Source of the DNA: Dirofilaria immitis
Lineage: Eukaryota > Nematoda > Chromadorea > Rhabditida > Onchocercidae
Length of the DNA: 64,000 bases
Direction: 5' to 3'
NCBI GenBank assembly: GCA_024305405.1
Contig: JAKNDB010000027.1
Span: 178,580-242,579 of the forward strand
Part shown: piece by piece, positions 1 to 13,679 of the stretch
Numbering within the stretch: the first letter of the stretch is position 1
Layout of the letters: each line of letters begins with the position of its first letter
Position numbers and translations under genes: made by a program
The notes under the pieces: generated by a model
What the model saw: the letters and a program-made list of their open reading frames with translations, nothing else
What the model was told of the DNA's origin: nothing
Database searches by the model: none

Positions 1-561
1 TCATTATTAATTAGAAAAGTGATAATAATTAGTAATACATTCTTAATATGATTGAAATAAATTGACAAATCTTTAGATTAAAGGTTAGTTAAATATCCAT
101 TCTCAAAATAACAGTTCCCTAAATTTGCAAAATATATATGAATATGGAAAGATTATTGTATATTATATTTAACAGTAAGGTATGTATTATTAACCGATAG
201 GAAATGTTATTTGTTGAAAAGATAATCATCTATCTATCAAGATTTCTTGTATATCTTCTGATATCGCTAAAATATTTGCTTAATGATATTTGAATTAATT
301 CATACAAAAATATATTCATATTTTTGAGAATCAGAAGATAAGTTTCAATTGCACGATTGTTTGAATTAAAAATGCTTTGCAATTAAATTTCATCATTCTT
401 CTTTAACTAATGAATGGATTCTATAAATTAATTAATTAATTGCTCTCAATATAATAATAATAATTATATATATGATTATATATACTTTTATTATTTCTAA
501 ATAATTAAAAATAAATCTTTTATGAATGCCAATTTCACTAACATATCAATATGAGCCAAAA
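1..561. other. AT-rich flank upstream of the feh-1-like gene
   Basis: No open frame or RNA gene is convincing here. The stretch is AT-rich with short poly-A, poly-T and TA tracts. It should contain the promoter or 5' untranslated region of the downstream gene if that gene really starts at 562, but no TATA box or initiator can be singled out in this base composition. Further 5' exons could also lie here or to the left of the window. Confidence 0.4.
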
Positions 562-3500
562 ATGAATGAAAATCATATATCAACAAGACGAATATTTGAT
601 GAAATAATTATCAGTGATGAAAAAGTGAACAGGTATGATAAATTATATTTTTAATATCTAATCAATATGAATTAGGTATATATATATAGAAATTAATTGG
701 AAAATTATTTTTTTCTTCATCATAAATTTGATTACTTTCATCGAATATACGCTTTACTTAGACATGAAATAGACGAACGTGATCATGAAGAGTATTATTA
801 CGTGGATACAGTATTCGAAACAAATACTTCAACTACGTTAATTTCTTCTGATACTATCACGATTACTACTACTACTATACCATCATCAGATGAATGGGAA
901 GATGTATTTGTAAGTTACTTGTGATAATACTTTATCAGATTACTATTTTAATCGAAACGCTATCAGATTACTATTTACTATTTTAATCAAAATTTTATCA
1001 AATTACTATTTTAATCAAAATTTTATCAAATTACTATTTTAATCAAAATTTTATCAAATTACTATTTTGATCAAAATTTTATCAAATTACTATTTTAATC
1101 AAAATTTTATCAGATTACTATTTTAATCAAAACGTTATCAGATTACTATTTTAATCAAAATGTTATCAGATTACGATTTTAATATCTGGCTGGATTTTTG
1201 TAAATTATAGTAAATAATAAATGAAAGTTTCATGAAAATAAACTAAAAATATTAAAATAAATTATGATAAAAAAGCTGAATTTATTTTTACTACGGTAAT
1301 ATTTCTGCATAATATTTCAATATCATCAGTATAGTTATGAAGAATATTCGAAAATCGTAAATATATCCATATATCGCATTCATTTAATAAATTACAAAAA
1401 ATAATCATTCTAATTTATAATTAGCAATAAAAAAGTATCCGATCGTATATGATAATGCATGTATTTGGGGAAGAAACTCCTGATAACATTAGTATCTTCG
1501 TAATGATTCTGTTGATAATGATAGATGAAGAAATATATCACAATTAATTAATATACTTGCAAAACAATCATCTTGATATGCTAATATGTAAAGAGAAAAA
1601 ATTCGAGAATAATCAATTTATGAATCTCTCTTTTCCCGAGAGTTCGATGAAAAATTAGTTTGTCCAGGGATTTTTATAAACTTCTACTTGTAATCTCTTG
1701 GGAAAGAAATATTTTTACTTAGGAAAGAGCAAAGATCTTTTAGTCTTGTCAATAATTAATACAAACTAAGCAGATATTCTGCCTCTCATAGAACTAAAAT
1801 AGCTGATGGACGATGGGATGATGCTTACTTACTAAGATGCGAATAATCTTAGGCCAGCATTCTAACATTTAGCTAGACCAATATTTCGCTAGGCCAATAT
1901 TTAGCTAGCCTAGACTAATAGCAAAACGAAAGTGTTGTGAAGTGCCCAATTGCATGCTTCACTTCATTTTTTTATTACTTTTTGATTAGTGCCTTCTTTC
2001 TTTCAATCTTTTTCTGTTCTTTTTTCTTGGTACTGATCGACTTATCTAACTATTTAATAAATATTTTTATCTCTACCTAACTGTAATATTGGTTGTTTAC
2101 TTACAACATTGGTTGTTTACTTATAACATTGGTTGTTCACTTGTTATACGAATAAAAAGCAAGCAAGGAAAAGTAAAATTTAAAAGGCGGAAATCATCCC
2201 AGATAAACAAAAAGATATTCCAAATTAAGAACAATTTTATTATAGGAGGAAATGGATGGATGAAGTTATGTTGCTATAACATTATTCTTATGTATCTCAC
2301 GTAACTAACGTAATATCCTATGTACTTTACGTAAATAACATAATCTATGTGCTTCATCTATATGATTTAATGATCTTTCAAGATCTTCTAAGAATACCTC
2401 ATTTTCTTTCGTGCATTACAACAACACTACCATTATCTGTATACATCATTTACTTTATCACTCATAGATTTCGAATTCTCGTCTGTTTTATCATTCATAG
2501 ATTCTGAAGCATCTTCTCTCGTCTATTTTATCATTTAGATTCTGATGCATTACTCTCTCGTCCATGTTATCATTTATAGATGCTGAAGCATTCTTCTATC
2601 GTCTACTCCAATATTCATAAATTCTGAGCATTCTTCGCTCGTCCACTTCATCACTCGAAAGCATTCTTCTCTTATTTATTTAATCATTCGTAAATTCTTT
2701 CTTTCCCTCTCTCTCTCTATATTCCTCTATTTCCCTTCCTCTTTTCTCTCTCTCTCCCTCCTTATTCAGAATAGATGATAGATCACTATGCAAATAACAA
2801 AGTTGTTAATCATTCCATTCTACCAATAGTATTGGGGTACGAATCAATACATACGGAAAACTTCCAACTTCTTTTATCATTCCTTCTATCTGTATTATCA
2901 TCAAGATGTTTCATATTGATTGATATGTATGTATTAGTATCAGGTCATCTTTTATCTCAATAATATTCTATAGCAATATTTCCAATTGATTATATCTGTA
3001 TCAATGTTTGTGATTAGTATATCTAGTCTATACCATATTAGGATATGTTTAATCTGTATCAATATCTCCCATTGGCACAGATATATGAGTATCAGAAGAT
3101 TACTATTCCACTGATATATTTTGTATTCCATACTTTTCTTATAATATTAGATTATACTATTTTAATTTATCTTACTGATAAACTGATATCTTATTGATAC
3201 ACGTGAGCATTCAACATATATAGCATTCAGCAATTTTCTTTATTGTAAATATAAAGTATAGGAAGATATGCGTGTTTTATTGTAGCATTATCATCGATAC
3301 AACAATAAAGGTGAAGAAGGACAATATTCGACAGATTCAGATCAAATCGATTCGAGAAGAAAATTAGAAGATAGGGAGGAAGAACAACAGTGGCAGGGTT
3401 AGACTTAGTTTTTTTTTCATAATTCGAGAAAAGTATAAATGGCATGATTATTGAATCTTCCATGACAGCTTTCTTCGACGAAACCATCACCCTGATACTC

Positions 3501-6500
3501 GTCTTTTGACTTGTATCACAGGGTGCAGTAAGCCTGAGCACAAAAATCAATCTTCAAAAAGAAGATTGTGGCTGGGCCATAGGTCCCGGCGGCATCAAGG
3601 CATTCGTCATCGCCTCAATGCAGAATATAATACACGACACGAGTAATGGTATAAGGAGTTATTAATGCTACTTTTACTATTACTGCGTTGTTAAATGGTT
3701 TCTAAGTTATGCTTTCCTGATTACTGACGTGTATTGCTTAACTGTTATCCGTATTATGATGTTTGGTTTATGAATAGAGTAGCCGAACATCCGGATACAG
3801 GGGAGATGTAAGCATGGCTGAAAATGGTTTCATTTTCAACCTTGTTCACTACTCCTGCAATATCCGTGGTATCTTTATGGTTGTACGATCGAGCTGGTCA
3901 TGGAGAAATCATTTATTGGGAAATAAAGCGGATGATCCATTCCTTCAGCTATTCAATGCTGTTGGAGATATTTCTCCGATTTCCAACATTTTTATCATTT
4001 ATCAAACATCATTTTTCTTCAATTTTAAATTAACTAACTGGAGCAAAATTTCCTTTCTATCATTCTTCCAATTTAATCGATTCAGTAATATTTGTATCAA
4101 CTCCATATCTAAGTTTGTTTATATGTATCGCACAAAATTATGAATTCTAGGTGAGAAAAACCATCGGATACGATTTCATCAACATTCAATAGGAAATCCT
4201 GAGCAAATTGAACGAAATCATCGATATCTAAACGGGAAGAGTGTTCATATGTCTGTTGATTACAGTGCGCATGATTTTAACGAATCACGTGCTGTCATAG
4301 ATGCTGCCTCACGTGACAATGTACACGTTCGACGTCATGGTGATACTACGGTGGTCACCGAATATCGGGATCCTTATTCTTTCTACTGGCAGTTAGATCA
4401 AGCAAGACCTCGAGAGGAGGAAACACCTAAGTTGGTCCATTTTTGATTTCTTTTTATTAAGTCTTCACTTATTTTTCATACTCATTAGATAACTGGAAGT
4501 GTTTTATGAAGCTATCATATCCAATGATAAAACATTAATTACCCTTATATTATAGTGTTTGAATTATTGGTAGCTTAGTCTTTAGATGTTTAAATTTGTT
4601 GAGTCGATTGATAAATTTGAATTATTAGTAGCTTAGTTACTATTTGAATTCTGCGGTTCCCGTATATATGCAGATATGGCGTCCACACAGGCACAATAAT
4701 TAGGAATGGTAGTTTATCGAACTAGTTAAGATTGGCAATAAAGATTATCGATTATAACCTCTATAAAATGAACAAACAACAGTTGACTAGTCTATTATAT
4801 TTTGCATTCGATGATTCCATTCGTTTTACAAAGTTTCTAAAATTTGTATTAGCTTAAAGTTATCTTTATGCCAGCAGACATCAGCTGTCCTTCTCGTTAT
4901 TCATGTCAAATAATAAAAGATTCTAAGATAAATTTGCTAACAATTGTCGTGCTAATTTAATCACTCGGCTATATCTCTTATCATTCTGATATTCGTAATA
5001 TTGTCTATGATTTGGTAAACAGAATGAAATCATTTAGAATAGCCTTCATAATTTGTTTTGCCAATCATTTCAATATTGAAAAAGAGAATAACTGAAATTA
5101 ACTAATCTGTCCATTTTAAAACCCTATCTATTTTTTAATTTATAAGTCTTAATGAAATACTCGTTATTCCTTAAGGAAAATAGAACTTCTTGTTGCACCT
5201 GTTAATGTTAGAACTAAGACTTATTTCCTTAGATTTATTTTCCAGATCTAAGGTGCTTGAAAAATAACTTTAATTTTCTGGATGCGGAAACAAAGTGCTA
5301 CGAAAATGCGTAAACATCATTTGTTAATTTTACAACTTGGACTTCACTATTACATTTGTCTCTCCATCATTTTAAAAGAAGTGAATGATTCTGCTTCAGT
5401 TCATAGAAGAAACTCAGGAACTTCAATGACTTTATTTCATTGCCTGATTGCTAATTTTTTTATATAATTGGATAGTTCTTATCTGTTGATGTCCGTTATG
5501 CATAATATCTTACATTTCACGTTTTCATTATTTATTCTAAAAAAGAAAAGAAATCTCCACGTTATTTTTATATTGAATAGAGTGGACGACATCTATATAA
5601 TACTAATTTTCTGAGCAATCATTCATTTCAGGCCACTATCACAGATTGATTACGTCATAGATGAAGAAATAATAAATGATGCAGTGTTATCTCCAGACAG
5701 TCATGATAGCGGAATAAACGTCGAAGTGCAATATAGCAGGCCAATGCGAGTCGATGATACGCTATCGGCAAAGCCACTTCCATTTGGGTGGGAAAGGCAT
5801 GAAGGCATGTGTACATTTTTTACATAGTTGGAATTCAGTCTCATGTCTTATCCAATCTCGCGAGCATTTTTCACGCATTTTTTCTTCAACAAGCATTTTT
5901 CAAAAGAATTCAAGACAAAACTTCCATTTTTTTCTGAATTAAGGCAAGCTAGAATGTTGCTTCTAATACAGTTTTTTAATTTGTATGAATTTAATTCTGC
6001 TCATCAGTAATGCTAATTAATATTGCTTTTCAGATCCATCCGGTTTTTCATATTATTGGCACGTAGATAGTGGCACAATACAAAGGGAACCTCCGGTATA
6101 GATATAGCAATTTGATGCAATACTTAGATTTACTGTTAACACGATATTATACTTTATAAAATCTGAATTTTTGCGAGATGGGAAATATTCGATGTACATG
6201 GTGACTTATTTCCACAAAAATTCCGTTTTCTCATTTAACCTTTCATATTTTATTGGAAAATTTGACTGCTCAAAATGTAAATCAAGCGGATTTCTCTCCT
6301 CATAGCATCCAGCGTTATTTCATTTGCTTGTCAGTATTACATGTTGATGTTTCGTTCAAAGAATCTCATGTATTGTCATGTAGTAGAGCTTTCTTTTTAT
6401 GATATTCGATAAATGTTTATGAAATTTTTACGAAAAAATTTTTTTCAGCATAAGGAATCAATTATACCAATATCTATACAGCCTGAATTTCGTGATCAAG

Positions 6501-9500
6501 AGATTCAAGCAGATACATTGCCAGCATCATCACCTGTCCAACAAATTATGCAGCTCGCACCGCAACAACCGATTATCCAGGAGCATGCTTACAAACAAAC
6601 TACCACAAAACGATCTGTCGATAATGACTTCACCGACAATGATGATGACATTGTAGGCAAAGTTGGTTTTTTGCTAAATGTTTTTAGAAATGAATCAAAC
6701 TCTTATGGTTGATAAGTTAATACGAAGGCTTAAAATGTATTGATAAAACAACACGCATTAAATTTCTAATGGTTTTTTATATTGTGGCTTTCAAATTAAT
6801 CATTATTTCGCATTATTATTTGTGCTAAATATAGATCTTATGATAAGACAGGGACAGACGCTTTGTGGAACGATGAAATTTGAAATAAATCATGTATCAT
6901 TTTTTCCTATCTTTAGAAACTATTTTGAGGATAGTCCATATCTGAGAATAGTTTAAGGGATAGAATTTAGTAGATTAGTGATGCAACTTAAATTTGTGGA
7001 TGCAAGGCTTTTAATGTCGAACTAAGATCTATTCGTTCTCATTATTTCAAGAGCCTGTGAAATTTAGCAGAGATTTGCTTTGAGGAAATTAATTCTTTAA
7101 AAAAATCAGATTAGTTCTTTGATTATATTAAATTTTTATCATTTCAGCCGATTCGATTTGCAGTCCGTTCTTTGGGTTGGACAGAAATTCCAGAAGAAGA
7201 TTTAACGCCCGAGAAGAGTTCACGAGCTGTTAATAGAGCTATTGTGGATCTGAGTACGGGGCGAAATGATATTTTGGACAATGTTTCTAAATGGGGAGAT
7301 GTAAGTAATGAGAAACTTTTAGCTTTTAAGAGAACTGATAATTCAGATTTGCTTAGCTAATCTTAAAATTTCAATTTAGAAAAATCTTGCTACATATATT
7401 TTTTGATTCAAAATATGAAAATATTGGATGACTTTCAGGGTCGAGAACTCATCATGCAATTAGACGACAGTGATTTGACATTAATTGATCCTGATACGAT
7501 GGCTGTAATACATACTGAACGAATGCAGCATATTCGAGTTTGGGGAGTGGGACGTGATAATGGCCGGTAATTCACCATTCATTTTTGAGATATCATATGC
7601 GAAAGACTCGTAGCTAGAATGAAGCAGATGATATTTTACTGTATACATAGAAATTTTTCAACTATGAGAAAAAATTTTTTCTTTTCACTTAAGCTTTGAC
7701 AGCTAAGCAACTAATACATGATATTATGAAAATCTGAGAGTTCTTTGAGTACCTTATGACAGTAGCATGCTAATCGAATAGCAGTTTGCGAATAAAAATT
7801 TCACTAATGCTCAAAACGGAAAAATATCGAATCTTCTGCTTGAATATTAGCGAAGTTTTTGAAGATTTTTAATTACATTGATTCAAATAATATCTGTCGT
7901 AATTTGATTTTATTTTTTTATTAATGAGATTTTTTTAATGCTACTGCAGTGACAGGTAATTTTGCACGCTTCTTTTCCTCTAAGTAATGTTTAAATTCTT
8001 CAATTCACTTTTATTGCGTAGTTTAGTTCCCATTTTTTTAACATGCAATCGCAGCCAGGATGTACCCTTTTCAATCTAATTTTCATCATTTTTCTTTTTT
8101 TTTAGAATTGCAAGCCGCAAATGTTTTTGTGGAGCATTTGCTCCGTAAAAATATTTCGAAATTTCTACTTATTTTTCATTTCATTATTAGTTTCATCATC
8201 GCTAATGTTAAATATTTTTTGATGAATGTGAAAGAGTTTGAGGTTTATTTAGTATTCCAGTACTGAGAATTTTATTTGTGCTGAATAAGGCTCTGTGAGG
8301 TAGAAAAAGCATCATTAACAATGTAGAAATCAGTAGAAATTGGTTTGATCAAGATATTCGTATAGTTTTATGTAGTGCGACATCCTGGTTACGAGTCATT
8401 TTTGTATTTTTATTCTTTTGATTTTTGTAGTTATTGTGCCTGGATGTAATGCTTCTCCCGCATACATACATTATTTATTGCTTTTAGTTTTCATGTCTAA
8501 AAATTTGAATGTAAATTGAAATTTTGTCTAACTTTCTTCTAGTAGTTGAATTGTATATTTTAGAGATTTTGCATATGTTGCACGAGATCGAAGTTCACGT
8601 CGTTTTATGTGTCATGTATTTCGTTGCGATACACCGGCACGAACTATTGCGAATGCATTACGTGATATTTGCAAAAAATTAATGCTTCAGCGACGACCAA
8701 ATAGTCTGAACTCTTTGGATTGTGGTGAAAGGAGGCTCATTGCTAGTCAGTTCAAACTCATTCATTTATTTCTTCTGCCTATGAAAACAGAAAAAACGAA
8801 AGACATGATAGAGTAATATATTCGATAATCTACAGGGGATACATATTTGCCAACTCCAATCGAAGAGCCAAAAAAGATTATTCGATGTCATTTTCTGGGT
8901 GTTACACAGGTGCCTCGAGCCACAGGTATCGAAATTCTCAACGAAGCAGTTGATCGACTTGTATCACAGGTTGGCGATTGTATATACTCTTCTGCTCCAG
9001 AAAGTACCGAAATAAAGACGATTGATCTGAGAGTCATATATACTTTAGAAATGTAGTTTACGGTTATTATAATATCACCATTTATTCTTTTTAGATCAAA
9101 CATAGCATATTCTATTATTCAACGACTTTTTGAGAATTGGAAAACGCTTGGTTTGATAACAACCAAGAAATTGATGAGGGATCAAAAATTCACCTCTTAA
9201 AATAGTATACTTTTCCTAAATATATATTCTTGTAGAGTAAACCAGTTTTAAATTACAATTTATAAATGCAGAAGATGCTTGTTAGGAGCAAAGTTTTGTT
9301 TTTTATAGGTTCGACCAGACAGGTGGATATTAGTGAATGTTTCTATAGCTCCATCAACAATAATAATAACTGAAGTGAACGGTAATCAAATTGCTCAGTG
9401 TAGAGTGCGGTACTTGTCGTTTTTGGGAATTGGACGGGATATCAAGTAAGTCAGTGGATTTTTATGGATCCAAAATTAAATCTTTATTCAGCCTCCATTT

Positions 9501-10257
9501 GTATAATATCTGTAACATCTATTAATCAATTTCTTGCAGTTTGAATAATTCATTAATTTGAATAAGTTTTTTTTTTTTTAGAACCGCTTTGTTGAATAGC
9601 CATGTGTGTTCAGAAAACAAACTATTCAAGATACAGAAAATACATAAACTGTGTACTGAATTATAATATGAAATTCGGTAACTAAGAAACATTAAAAAAT
9701 TGCCTTAGTGACGACTTTTGACTCTTATAGTAAGAGCGCAGAGTAGCTCATATCGAAAGCATGATTTGTTATTAATTTGTCAAAAAGCAAAAGCAAGCAA
9801 ATGAATACGATGATTTTTCAGGCATTGTGCGTTTATAATGAGCACATCGTCGGAGAATTTTATGTGCTATGTGTTTCACGTAGAACCATCTGCAGGTCCA
9901 ATGGCTAAAACTATTGAAGCTGCATGCAAATTACGATATCAGAAAGTTCTCGATGCTCATGCTAGTGGACGACCACCATCGAACGGGAAGGTTAGTTGTT
10001 GGTTCATGTTATCCATGAAATTGTTTTGATGATTTTCAATTCAGATTTTCACCTAAAAGTCATTGAATAAGTTCTGAATGCTGTTTCTTTTTATTGATAA
10101 TATATTTTACATGTTTGTGTGAGATGTTCATATGTCACTTAAATATATGGCGTACAGATAGATATAGTATCAATGATTATCATTGCAGGGTTGGAGCGAT
10201 TCACTATGGAACGCAATAAGTAACGTGCGTGACCGTTTTTCGACATCATCGCGTTAA
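562..10257 (+). CDS. feh-1: FE65-like adaptor (FEH-1), WW domain + two PTB domains, 14 exons
   Basis: FE65-family adaptors bind the cytoplasmic tail of amyloid-precursor-like receptors through the second PTB domain. Exons inferred: 562-632, 762-909, 3286-3397, 4151-4430, 5632-5804, 6034-6095, 6449-6661, 7148-7300, 7439-7566, 8564-8745, 8836-8969, 9309-9445, 9822-9990, 10189-10257 (TAA). All phases agree and the sum is 2031 nt (676 residues). The N-terminus is acidic and low-complexity. The WW domain (about residues 250-282) is split between exons 5 and 6, reads LPFGWERHEDP then YYWHVDSGTIQREPP, and its second tryptophan is replaced by arginine. PTB1 (about 354-510) contains SLGWTEIPEEDL and HIRVWGVGRD. 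PTB2 (about 515-650) contains EEPKKIIRCHFLGV and RVRYLSFLGIGRDIK. The C-terminal domains are secure. The first two exons rest only on phase and composition, and the true start could lie further upstream. Confidence 0.9.
933..1183. repeat. 28-bp minisatellite in feh-1 intron 2
   Basis: Eight to nine head-to-tail copies of a 28-bp unit, roughly ATCAAATTACTATTTTAATC followed by AAAATTTT. They differ by single substitutions (AAATT/AGATT, TTTT/CGTT/TGTT), and one early copy carries a short internal duplication. The array begins about 25 bases after the donor at 910, inside the large 2.4-kb intron. Confidence 0.9.
2085..2143. repeat. Three copies of a 20-bp repeat
   Basis: Three tandem copies of AACATTGGTTGTTTACTTAT with one or two mismatches each. 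They lie in feh-1 intron 2. A short open frame runs through them, but nothing supports it as a gene. Confidence 0.8.
2455..2690. repeat. Degenerate ~40-bp tandem repeat
   Basis: About six diverged copies of a unit of roughly 40 bp built around CATTCATAGATTCTGAAGCA and a TCTCTCGTCTA(T)TTTATCAT segment. The copies differ by substitutions and small deletions. They lie in feh-1 intron 2 and run into a CT-rich tract at 2700-2762. Confidence 0.7.
2700..2762. repeat. CT-rich simple-sequence tract
   Basis: An almost pure pyrimidine stretch (CTCTCT and CCCTCC runs) in feh-1 intron 2, directly after the ~40-bp repeat array. Confidence 0.8.
3522..3807 (+). other. Possible cassette exons of feh-1 (3522-3642 and 3778-3807), one base out of frame
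   Basis: A GC-richer island in AT-rich intron 3. The first piece follows an acceptor ending TATCACAG. In the phase left by the preceding exon it reads a basic peptide containing RRLWLGHRSRRHQGIRHRL, and it ends at a GAGTAATG donor. The second piece (30 nt) has its own acceptor (GAATAG) and a GTAAGC donor and encodes EVAEHPDTGE. The two pieces are phase-compatible with each other and with exon 3. Together they are 151 nt, so they would shift exon 4 out of frame; at 150 nt they would form an in-frame cassette. They are either alternative exons with a one-base error, or remnants. I left them out of the main gene model. Confidence 0.35.
5805..5806 (+). promoter_or_regulatory. Non-canonical GC donor splitting the WW-domain exons
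   Basis: Exon 5 ends CAT GAA G and is followed by GCATGT. Only this boundary keeps the WW domain in frame with exon 6 (acceptor TTTTCAG, exon start 6034). It joins the two halves as WERHEDPSGFSYYWH, matching the FE65 WW core. This is a GC-AG intron, a minor class known in nematodes. Confidence 0.7.
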
Positions 10258-10404
10258 TTTCTTGCATTTGTCTTTTGCATACGATAAACGCTTACATAAC
10301 TCTATATTGCATACTGCCGTACTGAGACACATATGAAACCGACAGCACCTTCAATAGAGCGGAGATATTCAAATCTAAGTGATAACGAAACCAAATGATA
10401 TGAT

Positions 10405-10410
10405 AATAAA
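10405..10410 (+). terminator. AATAAA poly(A) signal of feh-1
   Basis: The canonical hexamer AATAAA lies about 150 bases after the TAA stop at 10255-10257, a typical 3' UTR length for a nematode gene. Confidence 0.6.
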
Positions 10411-13320
10411 GTTTTACTGCATAAATTTATGAAAATAATATGTTAACATTATAACCAGGTATCATCTTGCGTTGTTGGCAAAAACAAGTTTAGAAAGCAA
10501 AAAAAAATAAAATGGTAAGGCGATATTATATTATTCAAAAACTTTAAAACAATCTATAAAAATTAATGAAGGATAAATGGTTTCATTCATATGCAGAGTG
10601 ATATTTTTCGTACGAATGCAACAAAATGTAAAAATTTGTGAAAACGAATTTCTAATAAAAGTTACAGATGATAAACTACCATAATACATAGTCTTCTATT
10701 CTTTTGAAAACTTTTTGAATTGCCTCTTAGAGATAATGATTGTTGTTGTTTAAACATGTGTCTTTTAATACTTGCATTCTCGTACATTTTATAATATAAC
10801 CTTTTTTTCTTTTCATTCGAAATTTATGATTCTAAAATTATTTTAAAAGTAACTTTCAAAAAGTTATTTGAAGAAATTACTTATGTTGAAAATGAAAGAG
10901 ATAGTATATACATTTTGCAGAATAAATAATAATATGTAATAAAATGAATATGTACATATTTTACAAAACAAGTAATACGTAATATGATAATATGCATTAA
11001 GTGAAATAAGTAATATAAATCATTCAGAACAGATTATATACTATTTGATAGTATCAGTTACGCAGAATATGCGAAACATATAACATTATATCTGGCGGAA
11101 AGGATAATAATAACATATATTCCTGCGGGAAAAGATAATAACATTATTACAAAGCAAATAATATATATATATAATATTGGAATAGAATAAATATTATGAA
11201 AATTTATTATATTATTATAATATAATGATAGAATAGGAATATGTAGAAAATGTCGTGTATTATTAGTGAGAATTGTATATACATATATATATATCTTTTT
11301 TTTTTTAAACGAATGAATACGCAAGTTTATATTTGAAGGACTGAATAAGAGAACTAATTGACCTAAATTGATAAGTGCGACAGATTTAAATGATTGTTTA
11401 GTTTGTCATTGAGAATATATATATATATATATATGCATTTCGTTATGATATTCTTTCTAAAATAAATTTCAATTTTTTCTATCGATATATAACAATTCCG
11501 ATAGATGATATTGATCAAGAAGTTGATTGCAGAACGAATGATCAGATAGAGAACTAAAAACATATCATTATTAAGAATTTCAATCATAATCATTTGACAT
11601 TTGAATAACTACTATCTGATATGTTAGTGAAATGCAGATGCTAAAAATGATACCTTCATATTAACAATTAATTGACGAAATTGATAAGCTGATAAAAAGA
11701 TGATAAAATTCTTCTAATATATCATTTCTTATAGATTTATTCCAAAAATTTCTATAAAATTATCAATCATTTTTCAAATAACATAAAATTGCATATGCAA
11801 TGCTTAATTAATAATATCACTTTCATTCGTCAAATTTTGCTCAAAATTTAAAGTATACAAAAAGTATTATCTGAAAAGAGATAATTATAGTATTTAGCAA
11901 AGTGTTCATGATTCATTAATTAATGAGAATTAAAAAATAGACAAATTTATCAATGGTCTAATATTTATCTCAATAAATATTTTATCTTATCTATCTTGTC
12001 CTATTTTGATTAGCTTAATTTAATAACTATATCCAATCCTATGTACCCTACTGATTTTATAGATTTAAAAAAATAAATCAAATTTTTGATAGATGTAAAG
12101 CGAAAAGAAATAGAATGAAAATGATAAATGATAATAATATGTTATCAATCATATATTGAATATATAATAGGCTATTAAGGAAGAGTGAAATTGAAAAGAA
12201 AAAAACTAAAAACAAATTATATTAAATTATCCTAATTTATTATAATTCATTTATTTAATTAAAAAATAGTCTTATTTTCTTAAATTATATTCAAAATTAT
12301 TAGAATTTGAAAATTATAAAAATTTATTTTTTCTATCATTTATATCAAATAATTGAATAATGAAAAAAGACATTAATTGGAAATCAATAAGCAAATATAA
12401 ATTAATTAATGAAATGAGAAGAATTTGGATATCATTTTGACGAATTCAATATTTCAAATGAAATTTTAATGAGATAAATTTGAATGAACTCTTTTGTTTT
12501 GAACAATGAAATGTCCTAAATTCTCATTTCTTTTTTCATTCATCTTCAACAAGAATTATTGGCAAATTTTTTATACTTAATAATATAATATAAGGTAATA
12601 GAAAATCAGAAATGAACGAAATAAAAGTTGGATAGATAGATTAAAAGACTTATAGTATATAACAATCAAATGATGAAGATTAATTCAAATTAAAATACAT
12701 ACATTTTCGTCAAATATATTTAAACTGGTTTTTCGATCCTTTAATCATCAATTTTAAATTTTGGTTATATTGCTATAAAAAAAAATCTTCAAAATTTAAT
12801 AGGATGCAAAATGATGGTTGACTTTTTTTTTTTTTTCAAATATTGATTCAATGAATTCTGATTTGTGAAACGAATGAATCATTTGAAATCAGATTATCAT
12901 ATCATGCTCAATTCAAATTTTATAGCCTTAGCTTAATATTCTAAATGAGAAAGATAATTTCAAATTAATCGAGAATAATGATTAATAGTTATTAGAAAAT
13001 TGTATGTAAAAGCTATGAAAAGCTGATTGTAACGAACTTAAGCTAATTGTTTTGTCATTTATTTTAAGATAATGATTGCATAAATAAATATATCATTTAA
13101 AAAACAGGAAATTGATAATTAAAGACAAACTTATTGATATTATCACTGATATGCTGATAGATTGATCAATTCATTTCATTAAATTAGATATTTTATTAGA
13201 CTCAATTTTTAACAAATTTGTTAATTCCCGCAACTGATATTTTTTCAAAGTCAAATTATTCTTTGACATTTCTGAATTGATCCATCTATCGATGTGAAAA
13301 GTAGTAAATGCAGTATATGA

Positions 13321-13361
13321 ATAATAATAATAATAATAAGAAGAATAATAATAATAATGAC

Positions 13362-13402
<41 letters not shown>

Positions 13403-13430
13403 TAATAATAATAATACCAATAATAAAATA
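13321..13430. repeat. (AAT)n microsatellite
   Basis: A long, slightly interrupted AAT/ATA trinucleotide run, with AAG, GAC and CCA interruptions, in the gene-poor region. Confidence 0.9.
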
Positions 13431-13679
13431 AGCATATCTAAGATCAATTGAACCAATTTTTTATATCTGAAATTATAGCCTACTTAACCTTTTTCTTCTA
13501 GTGATACAAATTTTATTGAAGAATAAAATTGAAATTTGCAAAAGAAAAAAAAGAAAAAAACGATTTTACAATTTGCAATCAGCAAAATTGATAATAGGAA
13601 AGTTACATTTATAAAATTGAATTTTTTATTTTAATAAATTAATTTTAATTTATGTCTTTCTTAGTGTGCAAAGATTATC

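Noticed and set aside
697..924. 75-residue frame taken as a whole gene
   Set aside because: It has no ATG start; the part from 762 fits as a spliced exon of feh-1 and the part before the acceptor is intronic.
3227..3550. 107-residue open frame on the - strand
   Set aside because: It lies antisense to feh-1 exon 3 and its neighbouring island, lacks domain character, and the + strand reading gives phase-consistent exons.
3814..4143. 109-residue + strand open frame
   Set aside because: It sits in feh-1 intron 3 between a donor and the exon 4 acceptor. Its composition is phenylalanine/isoleucine-rich, as expected from AT-rich noncoding DNA.
13321..13430. Possible CRISPR-like repeat arrays in the gene desert
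   Set aside because: The repeats are contiguous microsatellites or minisatellites without unique spacers, and the DNA is eukaryotic.
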